From Karstenula rhodostoma CBS 690.94 (taxonomy: Eukaryota > Ascomycota > Dothideomycetes > Pleosporales > Didymosphaeriaceae), in the NCBI GenBank assembly GCA_010093485.1, contig MU001514.1, positions 470,266-534,265 of the forward strand: a stretch of 64,000 bases of DNA. The letters run 5' to 3'. Below, in pieces: positions 35,362 to 48,349 of the stretch (position 1 is the stretch's first letter; every line of letters begins with the position of its first letter). The notes below the pieces were generated by a model. It did not search any database and was not told the DNA's origin. It was given only the letters and a program-made list of their open reading frames with translations. Position numbers and translations under genes: made by a program.

Positions 35362-36760
35362 TTTGTGTGATGGAGCAGTAGGAAGTAGGATCAAAGAAGC
35401 TTTGGACTCGTAAGAATGCTAAGAAAGAGCGATTGCCGATAGCTGAAGGAGTGAAGCTATTCAGCGACAACGAGAGGCGAGGTCCTGCTTGGTGCGGTAG
35501 GAGAAAAATCGGGGGCTGCTGGGGGATGCCGCGTTAATAAGAGACAGCTGCATCCTAGACGCAGCCATACCAGGCCTGGCCAGTGACCCGCACGCCATGA
35601 AACGAATCGCCGCCCAGGGCACGGGTTTCTTGAGATCCTTGCCAGGCGTTGTGGCGGTCCGGAGACGCTGCATGGATGGAGTGTGCAGCCCCAAGGGGGA
35701 AAGCTTAAAACAGACTAAGCAGGTCCAAACCAATCGGGCGCGCGTTGTGCCTGATCGGCAGTCGCTGGCGCACGCGACTGGTCGAAATAAAGTGATCCCA
35801 TGCCGGATAAGTGCTAGAAAAGGAGTAAATTACGACCGGCATCAGCCCGCAGGTCAAGACTTGAGTTGTCTTCTTTGGCACCCGCACACTCGGCGAGACA
35901 CGATCGCTCCTACGCGAGCGGTCTGGGGTCCTGGACCGGCTTGGAAAGGGGACTGGCAAGTCGGTCGCTACTCTTGCCTTGCTGTGCAATCAGGCGTGGC
36001 GAGGCAGTGAGAGATTTTGCAGGCTCTGCCAAGTGTGAAAAGACTTGTCGCCCGGCTGTTGCGATATCACGATCAAGCCAACCGGCGGTGGGCGTCGGCT
36101 GGAGGCATGTTGGCGGCTGACAACAGGTTTGCTTGGGGTGGATATCGATAAGAGGCCTGTCAACAGTGGTGCCAGATGGACTCGTGGTGGACACCGCCAT
36201 GTTTTCAGCCATGACCACTCAGGACGAGCCTTGTCCACAAGTAATTTCCACGGGCCGGTGGCCGAGCGCTCACCAAGATGAAACCAAAATGGTCGCAATC
36301 ATGCTGTCGAGTAAACGTCGATTGCTGAGGCTTCATCTTAGTCGCCGTCGTTGCCATGTTTCCTTGGGGGGCGATAATGTTGCAGCTGTCCGTCCAGCGC
36401 ACGAGCTGACGTGGTCCTGTCGTGGCCTCCCAGTTGACGGTCGGCCTAAGCGAGCGACAAAGACGGCGATGGTCTCAGCGGCCGGCGTAGCCACTGAGCT
36501 TCAGGTTGGACGCAAAGCTGTTGTCGCTGTCGTGATGGCTGACGTGACGTTGTGTGAGTCGTGAGGGAGGTTTTTGCCTGATGTTTTGTTGTGTCGCCCC
36601 TCATTCTATGCAGGGCAAGTACGACCAATGCGTCCCACGTGAAGCTGCCTCAACCACACAAAGCACAGCTTGCGCTTATCCGAATCATAATAACTCCTCG
36701 GAGGTTTTGATTTTTCGAAACAATGCGTATTGTTCTACGAGGGGAAATAGGCGATACGTA
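35362..36760. other. gene-free stretch, 1.4 kb
   Basis: Upstream of the BYS1-like gene and downstream of the DUF3433 gene. Short frames on both strands, none with coding character. Confidence 0.45.
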
Positions 36761-39700
36761 TTATCCAAAATCTTTTTGGGGTGCAGTAACCCATTCCACT
36801 GGATTTCTTCCCCCGACTACTTCTATACCCCACCTGACTTCGCCGTCGCGATCTTTGAACCAGCCTAACATCGTTTTTGCTTCTGTATCTCGTTTCAAGT
36901 CCAGCCCTCTTTCCTGCACCAAGGACAGAAAATTCTCACTTCCTGCGACAAGCACCAGCACATCCGCGATCAGTTCAACGTTTCGCAGCATGGAGCCTGT
37001 GTATCGCCGCTGTAGCCAGGTGACAATAGCCGTGGTAGCGATGAGCCATATGATAAGACCAGCAGAAAGGTATGTGGCGACCGAGTTCATGTGGAGAGTT
37101 TGAATGCGCTTCGAAACCGATGCAGTCACGGTTGGGTTGGTTTCAGGCCTGATGAATACCCGTTCGGCAATAGCAGTCCCGTTCTCATCAACAGCTTGTC
37201 CGAGGCCCTCAAGACTCGTGTCTCCAAGCTTTTGGTATGCCCAACTTCCTTCACTCACTGTCAATCTTTCATTCACGAAGTGTTGGAAAAATGTTTGGAA
37301 TGTGCGATTGGCGTATGTCGTCAGCGCAGTGTAGTTGAGCAATGCTTGCGGATCTTTATCGGCGATTGCAAACATGGAATATGTCATCAAGTCCATATTC
37401 TGTCCGAGACTTGGCTCCCGGATGTTGGACGTGTTGTCATCAAGGTCTTCAACGGCATTACCCAAAGGACTTCTGTCGCCCGAACCAAACATTGCATCCG
37501 CGAATAGGACGCCGAACGACGTCGTCATGTTGAGTGGTCCCGTATAATTTGTCGTGTAGTGGCTTCCAGAATCCGATATATCATGTCTGACAAACACGTC
37601 GGACCAAGCTGATTGAAGCGACTCAGGCTCTCGTAAGAGCTCGTACGAATACACTATATGTGACTCCGCGTCGAGCGTGACGGTCGCTTCTGCAGTATCG
37701 ATTACAGGCTGACAAAGTGCTGCTTGAAGAACAGGTGGGTCTTTGTAGAGTATTATATCCCTGTTGTAGTTACGCAAGGCAATTGGCTCGCCAACGATCC
37801 ATTTCGTAACGAAAGGTAAAGGCCAGCTCCTGTCCTGGTAAGGGTGGCCTATAGCGGCCCAATCAGGGTGAAGCGATTTCTGGAGAGGCGACCAATAGCC
37901 TATCACGGCATCCTGGGGATTGGAAGTGGTACCGTTCATACAACACTGTATGGATCTATCCTGCCCAAGGATAGGAGTGGATGAAGTCGTGTTCTCGAAC
38001 ACGAAATGGTTGAATTGATAGCCGCTCTTGAAATCGCCGGTGGTGACGTCGGGGGGAAGGTCTTGTGCTGTGATATTGCTTAACCAGGTCGATCTATTGG
38101 CAATTTCATCGATCTGATGACATTCGAGCCAAGCTCTCATCGCCGTAGTCTGAAGCGTGACATTCGTCGACAGGCCAAGTCTGTTGTTCGTGGAATTAAC
38201 AACTGCGGGGTTGTCATTGATGGCTGGAGATGCTGTGGAGATGTCAACCGGGATAAAATTCCATTCATCCCGGGTCCAAGCTAGTTGGGGTCCACCGAGT
38301 GAGAGCTGGATGGTAGCTCTGTAAAGCCAATTGTACGAGCTTCCTATACACGATCGGTGTCAGTAAGCCGCATATACCGCCTCCATCGCTAAAGGAGAAA
38401 TAAGAATGTTCGTACTAACCTGAGTAGATGGAACTCAAAACTGCATTTGCATGTTCAGAGGGCTTAAAACGGACATCAGGCTCGGAGAGAACATCGATCG
38501 TAGTAAGCACGGGCTCAAACCGAACGTCTAGGGTCCTGTTAAGGGTGACTGAGCTCAGCGAATTGGCGGGTTTACGTTCGAAGAGCGCAGACATGGACAC
38601 GGTGAGGACCTGACAAAGGGTACTTCCAAGAGCAACCAAGAACAGCACCCAGTGTCGATGCCTAGCTGCTTTCACGGCAGCTCCCATCCACGTTTTCGAT
38701 CGATAAGTCAACCCTGCCCCTGATCTCATAGATGTAGGTGCCCGAGACATTGTAATGTAAGGTTGAAGAACGCGGAACGTCATGTCTAGCTGGTCCCACC
38801 ACAGAGTGATGGCTATGCTGATGACTGTGGGCGCAATAGAAATCGGAGCGAATGACGAGATGCTGAGGCCAAATCGGGAAAGGTCGGCTTCGTAGGTGAA
38901 TGCTTTTTGGTACAGGCCCGACTTGGCCGAAAAAGTGTTCATGATGAGCAATGCGGTGAGTATCATGCCGAGGAAGGTTCCCAGCGTGAACAGGTTCTTC
39001 AATCGAAGAGCTCGAGGCCTCCAATCCCGAGTCCCTCCGGTCTTGTGTGCTGCAGCTTTTGATACAAGTCAATGGTCATCTGTAGTTCGGGAGTATTGCT
39101 GAACTTACTAGCAGAAGAAGCACTCGAACTTGAGCCCTGATAGAGTGTTGAGAAAGAGGTAAAAAAAGATCCTTCGCGAACGACAGAATGAACTCCACGC
39201 TTTGATTCGCCATGCGCGCGTTTGATCATATCCAATGATGTTAAACGAGGGTCCAATAAGATACTCAATCCTACTGTGCTAGCAGGATCGGATGGAAGAT
39301 TGAGGGGCCGTCGAGCAAGTCTGGAGGACCAGAGCACTACCAGGAACAGAACGAAGGAGACGAAAAACAAGGTTGCCAAGGCGATTCCTGTTTCTCGTAG
39401 TATAACAACCCGAGTTTCGACGGATATTATCCTTCCTTGAAGGACCTGCGTTTGCACCAAATGCTCTTTAGTGAAGGAGTCTCGTATGTTTTCCGTAAAG
39501 AAGCGACCTTTGATCCTAGCTGCACGCTCGTCAAGATCAGGATCATTCAGCATATCTGTAACATTCCATGATGATAGTGTGCCCAAAAGAAGTCCGAGTC
39601 CAATAAATTCTGGGACTTGAGCCCTTTTTTGTGGCTCGCTGCTTCCTTTCAACTCTGGTTTCGGTCCCAAGGCAGCATCGTAGTTGACGTCACCTTGGGC

Positions 39701-41173
39701 AACGTAAAGTCTCCATTGATTCCACCCAAAGGTCATGTCTTGGAAATGTGTTGAATTAACGAGTGTTTGGGGTATCGTTCCCGAGACTTGGCCATCCTCT
39801 GCATCAGACTCGAGCGAAGTAGCACCTCCGTAAGATATCGACACTGTGGGGGTATGTCTTCGCATGGTGTAAGAGGAGTTGCAGAGTAATGCTCGCATGC
39901 GAAACTGGGCCGATTTCTGGTAAGTTCGGTTTGCCGAGAGAGTTTCCCACGGCATCAGCGCGAGTGGTGATGTCCATGGGGTAGCAACGAGGATAACATC
40001 GCGGCCTTGACATTGGGGGGATGTTTTGATTCGGGAATAAGGGCTTCGTGAAGACACATTCGCGTTGATGGCCCTGTTATCAACGTTAAGGATGCCACCG
40101 TCAGATAGGTATTCGGTGGCTTTCGACCACCTCACACCGCCGAAGTATGCTAAGTCGACGCTTGGATGAACTGTGGAAACCAGATTGGTGTCAGTGAAAA
40201 TTGTCCACTTCTGCAGGGATTGACATGGCTACGATGCAGAAACAGGTAATGTCAGATGTAGTAGAACAATGAAATCTTCACATACCATCAAGTTCATATT
40301 CACAATTATCTCGTGATGCCAATTTGTACGACACCATCGGCTGGGTGCCGTTGAAGGGGTAGCTGTAGTGCCAATCCGGAGCAGAATAAGTTTTGTTTCG
40401 GAGTTCCGCGCTCACCAGAGGCATATCCTCACAATCATACTCATGCTTCAGGGTCAAAGTTTCTGCTTGCCAAGAGCCTAGCGATGACACGAGCTTTGGT
40501 CCTATTTGCATCGGGTCGGAGGCTGGCCATACTGGAAAAGTTATAGAGTCATCCGAATTCCATACAGAAGTCGAAGTATTGCGTGTCAACGCAGCCATTG
40601 TACGAAAATAGGTCTCTCGAGTGGTATTACCAAGTAGCTGGGTGCCACTGTTCGGTGTGAGTCCTGTAAAATTAACATCGCGCGGCACTAAAACTTCGTC
40701 GGAAGCTAGAAGAGCGGCCGAAAGGGGTGAGATGATTAAGAGGGCCAGCACGTTGATGATTGTGCTGCAAATCAGAGTGCAGCTGGTTTTGCCCACTATC
40801 TTCCGTTTGAAGGCCGCATCCACCAGAATGGCGTACCACGCTTTGGGCTTTTGGAGTAGTGTCCCATGTGCCGTAGCTCCCTCAGGAGGTGCTTTTGCTA
40901 GTCTAGCGAAAGGCTCGGTGCGTTTGCTGTCTTCAAACACAATGACTGTGACCTGTGTGTACAGGACCGCCACAAGAGTTGGGGTGAAGCGCCAGCCAAA
41001 GAGGATGGCAGATGAGCCATCGTCTGCGCCTAAGCCATAATTTTGTTGAGAATACCAACAGAGGCAGGCAATGACAATACCTAGAGAGGAGCTAACGACA
41101 ATCGGAAGGAGCAGAAAGTACCAGCGGAGGGTAAAAGGAAGCCATTTAGTAGGGAAAATGGTAGAGCCTGATG
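36761..41173 (-). CDS. large DUF3433-type multi-span membrane protein (5' exon unresolved)
   Basis: At least 1387 aa in exons 41173-40286, 40170-39109, 39049-38420 and 38343-36761, all in phase. Two modules of the same plan are visible. Each starts with a W-P-x-x-LR membrane segment (KWLPFTLRWYFLLLP; DWRPRALRLKNLFTLG). A second hydrophobic segment then runs into a Pro/Arg-rich loop (SKRTEPFARLAKAP; RVLQPYITMSRAP), followed by a third segment, a long glycosylatable loop and a further segment. This fits the fungal DUF3433 family, whose function is unknown. The first exon is uncertain. An ATG at 41386 opens a Pro/Ala/Ser-rich frame (MSPPISPIQQAPPSAAAST), but I found no strong donor in the right phase, so coordinates start at the first secure exon. 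Confidence 0.82.
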
Positions 41174-43408
41174 CTAATAGGCATTAGTGACGTATATGAG
41201 ATTCATTTCAATGTACGCACTGCTAGAAGCGGGAAGTTATGAATTGCTTGGTACCGCTTGTGAAGCTGAAGTTCTTGTTGAACTGGCCACTGGGGGGAAA
41301 TTGTTGGCTGTCGCATTCGGGGCACCGACAGTTGAGGCGGCTGCTGAAGGCGGCGCCTGTTGTATTGGCGAAATAGGAGGAGACATCCTGTAACAATGAA
41401 AATTTCCAAAGGTACTTGTTGCCGTCGTAACCGAGGGAGAAGGTCGAATGTATCAGTAGATTACTCCAAGTCCTTGTCAGACAGCACAGAGCAACAAAAA
41501 GACGAGAGAAGGAGAAGAAGGTAACATGGGAAGCAGTTCCTAGCTTTTTCTAGATAGCAGATGCCATGACAAAAACTCATGGAAATTGTCTTCTACTTGA
41601 ACACTGGACAAGTATAGTTCGTCGTGACATGTATTGCGGCACAGTACTCCTGGCCCCAGCCTCACCAGCGGTTACACAGAAAAATACATTGCATGTCGAC
41701 CTGACTCAAGCCGAATTGAGCCTTCATTGATGAGCCTCATGCATGAGAAGCGCTTGGTAACACTGGCGTGCCAATCCGGTGGTTCGCGTTGCCGAAAGCG
41801 GTGGATGGGCGCTTAGAATTCTGTAGAGCGACGCGACCGCGCGATCCTGGCACGAATGAACGCTTCCCGCGGAAGACATTGCGTTTCAGATATCGGAAGA
41901 TCATCCATTAAAATCTTGAAGGATCGATGGGATAGAAACGGACCGTGAGGGGTGAAGAACGGAGCTGAGTGGGATGTGGGGGCTCGACGGGCGGGAGTGG
42001 CGCCAGGCCGGGCGCGGGGCTAGTTTCCACGCATTGAGGTTGCTTACAGTTCTCCACGCCATCTGTCCCCACCAACGAGACTGCTGTATACAATGCACAG
42101 CGCCTCTGTCCAACATAACAGTCCGAGAGCTATCTGGCTGTTACTGACATCAGGTTCACGAGTCCACCTGCATACCACAGGTACGTCACGGAATATGAAG
42201 CTACTGAATTGACAGCGATAGTACACAGCCTCACTCAACTTCCATGTACGATAGGGCATACTAACCAGGCTTGGTACATTCGCCGTATGAATCACTATCA
42301 ATAGGCACAGTACCGAAGGGTTGTAACATAGGTCGTTGATCCCATACGGCTTGCTTTCGCGAAGAGCATCTTGTGGGGGCTCGCCGAGAGAATCAATTGA
42401 GAGAAGGTGGTAGGTATGGTAGAGGACACTGGGACACGACCTTCAAGTGGTTATGTTGATCATATTCAGATGCTAATAGAAGCTAGCCAACTCCTATCGT
42501 GTTCTAGGTTCGATGTACACAACAACCTGGACCTCCGAATTTCGATTTCTTTCCAGATGACGTCCTTCCTTTCTGCGATTGTCTCTTTTCAATCACTGCA
42601 TTTAAGCATCGGATCGATATCCTGTGTACTATGTGGACGCGACGTTTCCATTGCGATATGTCTTGAAGACCTTCGGGTGTGGAACGGAGAGAGATCGGAA
42701 CGTAGAAACGGTGATGAACTGCAATTCGAAAGTGACGCGTTCAGGACCGAAGTACAGGATACGAACTTCAAGTCGCCGTTCGTGTTAGGGTGAAAAGCGC
42801 TGTTGTCGGCTGACCCACATCGCCGGGGCCCGCGCTCTACGCTTCTTCCTTCTCCTCTACACGATGACAATTTATCGCATAGACCAAGATTGTACTGTCT
42901 AGTGCTAATACTTACAGTGAACGCCGCTATTGGAAGCACTGACCACACGCCATGCGACTCGATTGGTTAGGACTCGAGGGAGGCGCCATTGCCGGTTCGT
43001 TCAACACCTCACACACATAGGCGTAGGGTGGCAATCGTGCTACTTCTGGATTGTATTTTTACTTTTTACCATGTCGTGCAGTGTCATTTTCCGCGCTAGC
43101 GCTTACCCCTGGCCAATTCATGCTGTACCACTGTACCTGTTCCTGAATAGGTATGAAAGCCTTCCTTTCCGGTACCCACTGCTGCCTCTATCGAAAACTC
43201 GACAACGACAACAACAAGGAGCGGTGTGTAACGTATGTTGTATCACAGTACGGCAAATGATGATGCGCAATCGATCGTGGTATATCTTGCCGGCCACCGC
43301 AGCGGCGCTCTGCCACCTTCCAAGCATACCGTCGTTTGAATATTTCTCGAGATACCCATTCGTTTTTCGGGCAGACTTGCGAACGTTAGTCCTGAAAACC
43401 GTCACTCC
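41174..43408. other. 2.2 kb, holds the unresolved DUF3433 5' exon, otherwise no gene
   Basis: 41174-41400 probably includes the first exon of the DUF3433 gene. The rest has short frames only (for example 42407-42793 plus, 42589-42948 minus) without domains. Upstream part of the receptor-like gene lies at the right end. Confidence 0.4.
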
Positions 43409-44799
43409 ATGGCACTTCACGATGCTAAGAGCTTTGCCAAACGTGGCGAGCAACTCGAAAACATTGTCATTGCTCATTTTGTTCTGTCATGGCTGTTCAT
43501 TGCTCTGCGTGCCTACACGCGAATTTTTGTGAAGCCGAACTTCGGATGGGATGATTTGACAATGATTTTCGCGGGTGTACGCCACCGTCAGCCTCCCAAG
43601 ATCCCCGCTTACTCGACGGCAGGTAATCTATACAATATACTGTGCTTTTATCCTCTATATAGAAGGACACGGAGGCGGGACGCATGTTACTAGTGTAGCC
43701 CAGCTGAGTGACTTGACAAAAGTAGAACCAACCTCTCACCCAAAATTCCTCGCTGATTTGAACAGCGAGCTGTTGGCAGCGAAGCAACGTACATCGCGAC
43801 AGTAATGATGCTCAAGGTCTCAGTCAGCATTCTGTTCGCCCGAATCGTAGTCAAGCGCTGGCAACTCGTCGTTATATATACCACAGTCGCCATTAGCTGC
43901 ATCTCGGCCGCGGCATCTTTCTTCTATTGCCTGTTCAGATGCGGTCCTGATCTCGATGAGTATGTCGTGCAGCAGTTGAGCAGTCTATGCACACCGAGAG
44001 TACTGGACCGCGTGTTTGCATACCAGCACGCGGCTTTTGCTTTCTCAACGGACTGTGTTTTCGTGCTGTTGCCAATTCCTCTGCTCTGGAATACCAACAT
44101 GAGTCGGAAGTCAAAGTGTTCAATGGGATTCATCCTCTCTTTAGCTACACTGTAAGACACTTTCCTGGTTTCTGTGCTTGATCTGATGTCGCAGTGGCTG
44201 CGTATGTTCTGCGATTCGATTTCGTTATGTGGATGGCTTGACTCAGACCGAAGACTTTTTCTGTAAGTAAACAGTCACTGGTCATCTCGTGACATGCTGA
44301 TTTCCTTCTCACAGGGAATGCCACAAATATATCGATATGGTCGACGATTGAACCCGGAGTAGGGATCATGGCTGGCTGCATGGCAACTCTCAGGCCCCTG
44401 ATGATGTGCGCCCAGGTCAAAATACAGACGCTGCGCTCTCCGAGATTACTGTTCGCAAAGAAGTCGCACTCTGTCGAAATGGGGATGACTTCTTCCAACG
44501 AAGAAAGAGGAGGCAGCAAAGGCGCAGATGCTGTCAAATTTAGTAAAGACGCCGGATTAGCTAGCGAACGTCATCAGGATGGTGGCCGTGCAAGGACCTC
44601 ACAAAGCACAGGTCGAGGGAGCAGCACAGAATGTATCCTATCGCCGAGTGACGAGAACCATACGTTTGGACAGTGCGAAAGCTTAGAGCTCGACAGAACG
44701 AACACTTGGGCTTCTGTCAGCCCGAATCCTGGCGACGCGTTGCCTCCGTTGATGCCAACGCTACATTATATGAAGAAACGACTACATAATGAGGTTTGA
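43409..44799 (+). CDS. Rhodopsin-domain integral membrane protein (PTH11/SAT4-like)
   Basis: Seven-span fungal membrane protein of the Rhodopsin-domain group, often treated as GPCR-like. Exons 43409-43576, 43623-43721, 43766-44151, 44195-44262 and 44315-44799 give 401 aa. The opening RGEQLENIVIAHFVLSWLFI with YTRIFVKPNFGWDDLTMI is typical of TM1 and the following loop. IEGHGGGTHV ends TM2. CTPRVLDRVFAYQHAAFAFS and DCVFVLLPIPLLWNTNMSRK mark TM4-TM5, and IRFRYVDGLTQTEDFFWN precedes TM7. The hydrophilic tail (about 115 aa) is Ser-rich. There is no N-terminal CFEM domain. Ligand and signalling partner are unknown. All four introns are 43-52 nt. Confidence 0.9.
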
Positions 44800-45257
44800 C
44801 GTGTATTGCCGCGTGCAGGGCGCGCTTCACATATATATGTACGATAATATAAACCCTTTTCAACGAAGCATGCAGTAGCTCGTAGCCAGCTTTGCGTCAT
44901 TGTGAAATGTGAAGCTTGAACTTTCTGAACATGGTTCAAGTAGTGGTCGCCTTATGCTGTAGTTTAAGGTTGTTGCTGTTCGAGACAAAGACACCTGGGC
45001 ATGTATGCCGATCTTTTTCTTTACTGTTTGCTTTTCTCTACGGGATGATTGCACTTGAACGGTCGCAACTAAACAAACGCCTTGTCTGCGTTGCGATAGC
45101 AAAAGTGAAGCTTGAGCCAAAGCGCATCGTCTTTCTTGTTTCTCTCATAGCTCGCTCACCTTCAGAGCGCATACCTCGCAGGAATTGCAAAAGAAAAAAA
45201 AAAGATACCACAATCCATCCAGTAAAGCTTGCGGATGTCTCAAAAACGTACAAAAAG
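44800..45257. other. intergenic before tRNA-Arg
   Basis: 458 bp with the 3' end of the Rhodopsin-domain gene and A-rich sequence. Pol III terminator of the tRNA lies at its right end. Nothing else. Confidence 0.5.
45252..45256 (-). terminator. RNA polymerase III terminator of tRNA-Arg
   Basis: T5 on the minus strand just after the tRNA 3' end; a second T5 lies at 45242-45246. Confidence 0.85.
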
Positions 45258-45343
45258 CGAGGGACATGGGGCTCGAACCCACAACCTTTGGTGCGCTTTC
45301 AGATGGACCGAAAACCAACGCGCTACCATTGCGCCAATCCCCC
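45258..45343 (-). tRNA. tRNA-Arg (anticodon TCG) with 14-nt intron
   Basis: 86 nt, 72 nt mature. The acceptor GGGGGAT pairs with GTCCCTC (two G-U) and the discriminator is G. The D arm is GCGC-AATGGTA-GCGC. The anticodon stem TTGGT/ACCAA encloses TTTCGG, the intron, then C; position 37 is G as in other TCG tRNAs. The intron is at 45294-45307, directly 3' of position 37, the canonical place. The T arm GTGGG-TTCGAGC-CCCAT is complete. Confidence 0.9.
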
Positions 45344-48300
45344 GTTGCTTTGTAAGAAGATTTATAGAAAATTTGCAAAAACATACGTATATATGCCCAA
45401 ATTTGAAAGAGGAATAAGAGATATTCGTGCAAAATCCACACGCTCACCATTTCGACCGCCAAAGAGCTTTCCTGGCTAGAGGAGGTGAGCAGTGGGGCAC
45501 AAGTGAGGGGTAAAGAGTCGACGAACAGCGAGCTTTGCAACATCAGTTCTCACGACCCACATCACTTATATTCTTCCAGTAGGAGCTATAACAATTCAAT
45601 CACCCCAATCCAATGGCATTGCTCTTAATTCAAAATTCTCGATGACGCGAGCAAGTCTCCGACGACACCTTGCAAAGTGCCAGCAGTAGTAGCCTTCAAT
45701 TCCAGCCTAAATTTACCCCAATCCATTGCACCGAAGAGTAAGGCACTTCTTTCGATAGGCCTTCAATTTGAAACTTGACAGATTTGCTCAACAAGTCGAT
45801 CTTTCGCTCGGGCCGTACAGACGTCGAGGTGAACACTCGTGCGCGAGACATAGCTCCTCAGTGCACACAGCATGAAAGCGCCACCACCTCCACTTAACTC
45901 GATGATCACAGGGCCTTATGCTATTGGGTATTTGTTGTGAGTGACTATATCATGCAGGCTACAAGTGTGGCTTCGCGAGCTTATATGCCACATCCCACTG
46001 CCACATGTTATGAAGAAGACAGCTACTTGACTTTAACTCCAACCTCTTCTCACACCACCACCATCTTGTCGTTGGCAATCACGACACAGCGCTGCTGCGT
46101 GACAGAATATCAAACAAATCCTCCACTGTGTGTAGAAGAGCGCTATGCTAGGCGCCTATCTTCCATTGACACTGCCTACCTTCGCCCCACCCAACCGACA
46201 TGCCATTCAACCCTTCGAGCCTTGGTTTATAGATAGTCTGCTACCACTCGATTTGCCATGTACTCTGCGCAGCGATGGCGCAAAGTGTCTGGGCTACTAC
46301 CACCAATGTCGGCAGCCTCGAACCTCCAGGGAGTCTCTCTCTCATTGCTTAGACTAGAGCGGAGGAGGTGTCCGCCATCGGCGACAAGTATACCGAAGAG
46401 ACGTACGCCGTTTCTTCCGAAGCACATTGACGCAAGAGCCATCAACCAAAAAACCTACCACTGTGTGGAATCTGTTTTGAACGAGGTACGACCACCCACC
46501 TAGCGCATCACGTGGTAGTAGATGATGAAGTTTCCGAAGAGCCGCATGGAGCGGGACATACGTTGAGAATCTGGCGGGGCACTCGAGAACGTCGTGGTCA
46601 TTCTAGTTGGGGGAACCGGCTTCCAGACCATAGTCTGTCTACCAGATGGAGATTGCACTGCTGCAAACCCTTGGTCCAAGCTCGGGAGTGGGGTAGAGGT
46701 TATATGCAACGACCGGAGGAACAGCCTTCGAATTTCTCCCGGGGGGAAGCATACGCTTGCAGTATGGCTTTGCTGATGCTACTCGTAGGTCTTTTGCGAC
46801 TGTCAAGTCATCTAGGCCCACCAGTAGCCCCATGATACCATAAAGCCTGTATGACATGCAGCGCGCAGTCCAACGACCCGGAGACGACAGCCCGCCAGTC
46901 GCATGATGACATGTAGAGCCCAGCCCCTCCAAACATCCACTACCTCAGTTTACACGCTACAGGCTGTAGTGTTGATGGCAGACGGCAGGTCGGTATCAAC
47001 GTCCGCCGATCGTACATGCCGCTACCAGAACATAATGTGATTCGGGTTTTCGTATCATTGGCGGGGTACGACGAGCATCTGAAACCCCGCTAGGAATGGT
47101 GGTAGTGTACCGGAGGGAGGGAAACGGAAGCGTTCTGTCCGGGTCGGTAAGCCAGCGGGAAGGATCCCTGGAACGGCGAGTGGAGGAGGCTCGAAATAGA
47201 CGTTTGCGTGCTGGTGACGGTCGATAACTCGTTCGGAAAGATTTGTTCGCGACTGGCAAGAGTGCATGCGTGGAGAAGATGGTAATGCCGATGTAGGATC
47301 TCAAGTCGGTTTACACGGCGCCTTGGCTCTTAGAGGCTTGAAGCTGTATCTCTTGGGCTGTGTATGTAGGTGTAACGGACCCCGCTTTATCGGAGATATC
47401 GCATATTTGGGACTGACGTTTATCCTTGCAATCCGAGAACAGGGACAGAACGTGCAGTAACCATGCGAGCATGGTAACCCTTTGTGGTAACGACATGGCT
47501 GGTATTGTTGCAGCGAGTGTACATCACACCGAAATTGGTGGTTCTGATTTCTGCCAATACCCTCGTACGATAAACGACGCTGATATGGTTGGGGACGGGG
47601 ATCCTTTGTTTCTGTGACCAACAGGGTTGTCGTCCGTACCTAGGGTGACAGCAAGATGAAATGATGTTGTCTTCTAGCGTGAACCTGGTATTTGTGTGTT
47701 CTTGCATCTAGACCACTGGGTGCGGATGCGTTTCAGCATCAACCAGTGATCGATGTTTTACACGTGGGATGCGCCAAGGGCTTCGACATAAGCGGGGGCT
47801 GAGCTCTCCGCACCGCAAGCTCCATACTCAATCTTGGGGCTGTGCTAGCATTCAACAGAAGGCCAATACACTCCCTTGGTCCGCTTACCGAGACAGAGGA
47901 TTGTTGCCAGCACGGTCCACTGTCAGCTGTGTTCAGCTCCGAGTCGCAATCGGCAGATCTCCTTCTCTTCCCTCACCAACATCACAGGACGTTGACGAGC
48001 CCTGCGTGAGCATTGTTTCATTTGAAATACGACATTGTAGCACTCCAGCGTCATTGATAGCCGCAGGCTTCGGGAACTGCAGCTAGTACAACCCGCGAGT
48101 TCGCGGAGACCGTCGGCCGGCCCCGCTTTCCAGGCCTAAACACCAGGACAACAGGACTGCCAGCCACTTCGGTTTTGATACCTTTGATATCAAGTTCTCC
48201 AGGCGCACTGTAATTACGCGCGTCCCCAAAGGATAGTGCCTATCACTCTTGTAACCTATCCCAGAGCATTGGCTACTGCCTGACGCAGTGTCATCGTCAG

Positions 48301-48349
48301 GAGGGCCGTCTCCTCTAAGCTGATATACGCGCGCTTCCGGACTGTCCCC
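45344..48349. other. gene-free stretch, 3 kb
   Basis: The longest gene-free interval. Only short frames (less than 110 codons) are open on both strands, with no domain, signal peptide or splice-linked series that I could assemble. No long repeat or tRNA seen. Confidence 0.4.

Noticed and set aside
44916..45479. 187-codon plus ORF crossing tRNA-Arg
   Set aside because: It reads straight through the tRNA gene and its terminator.
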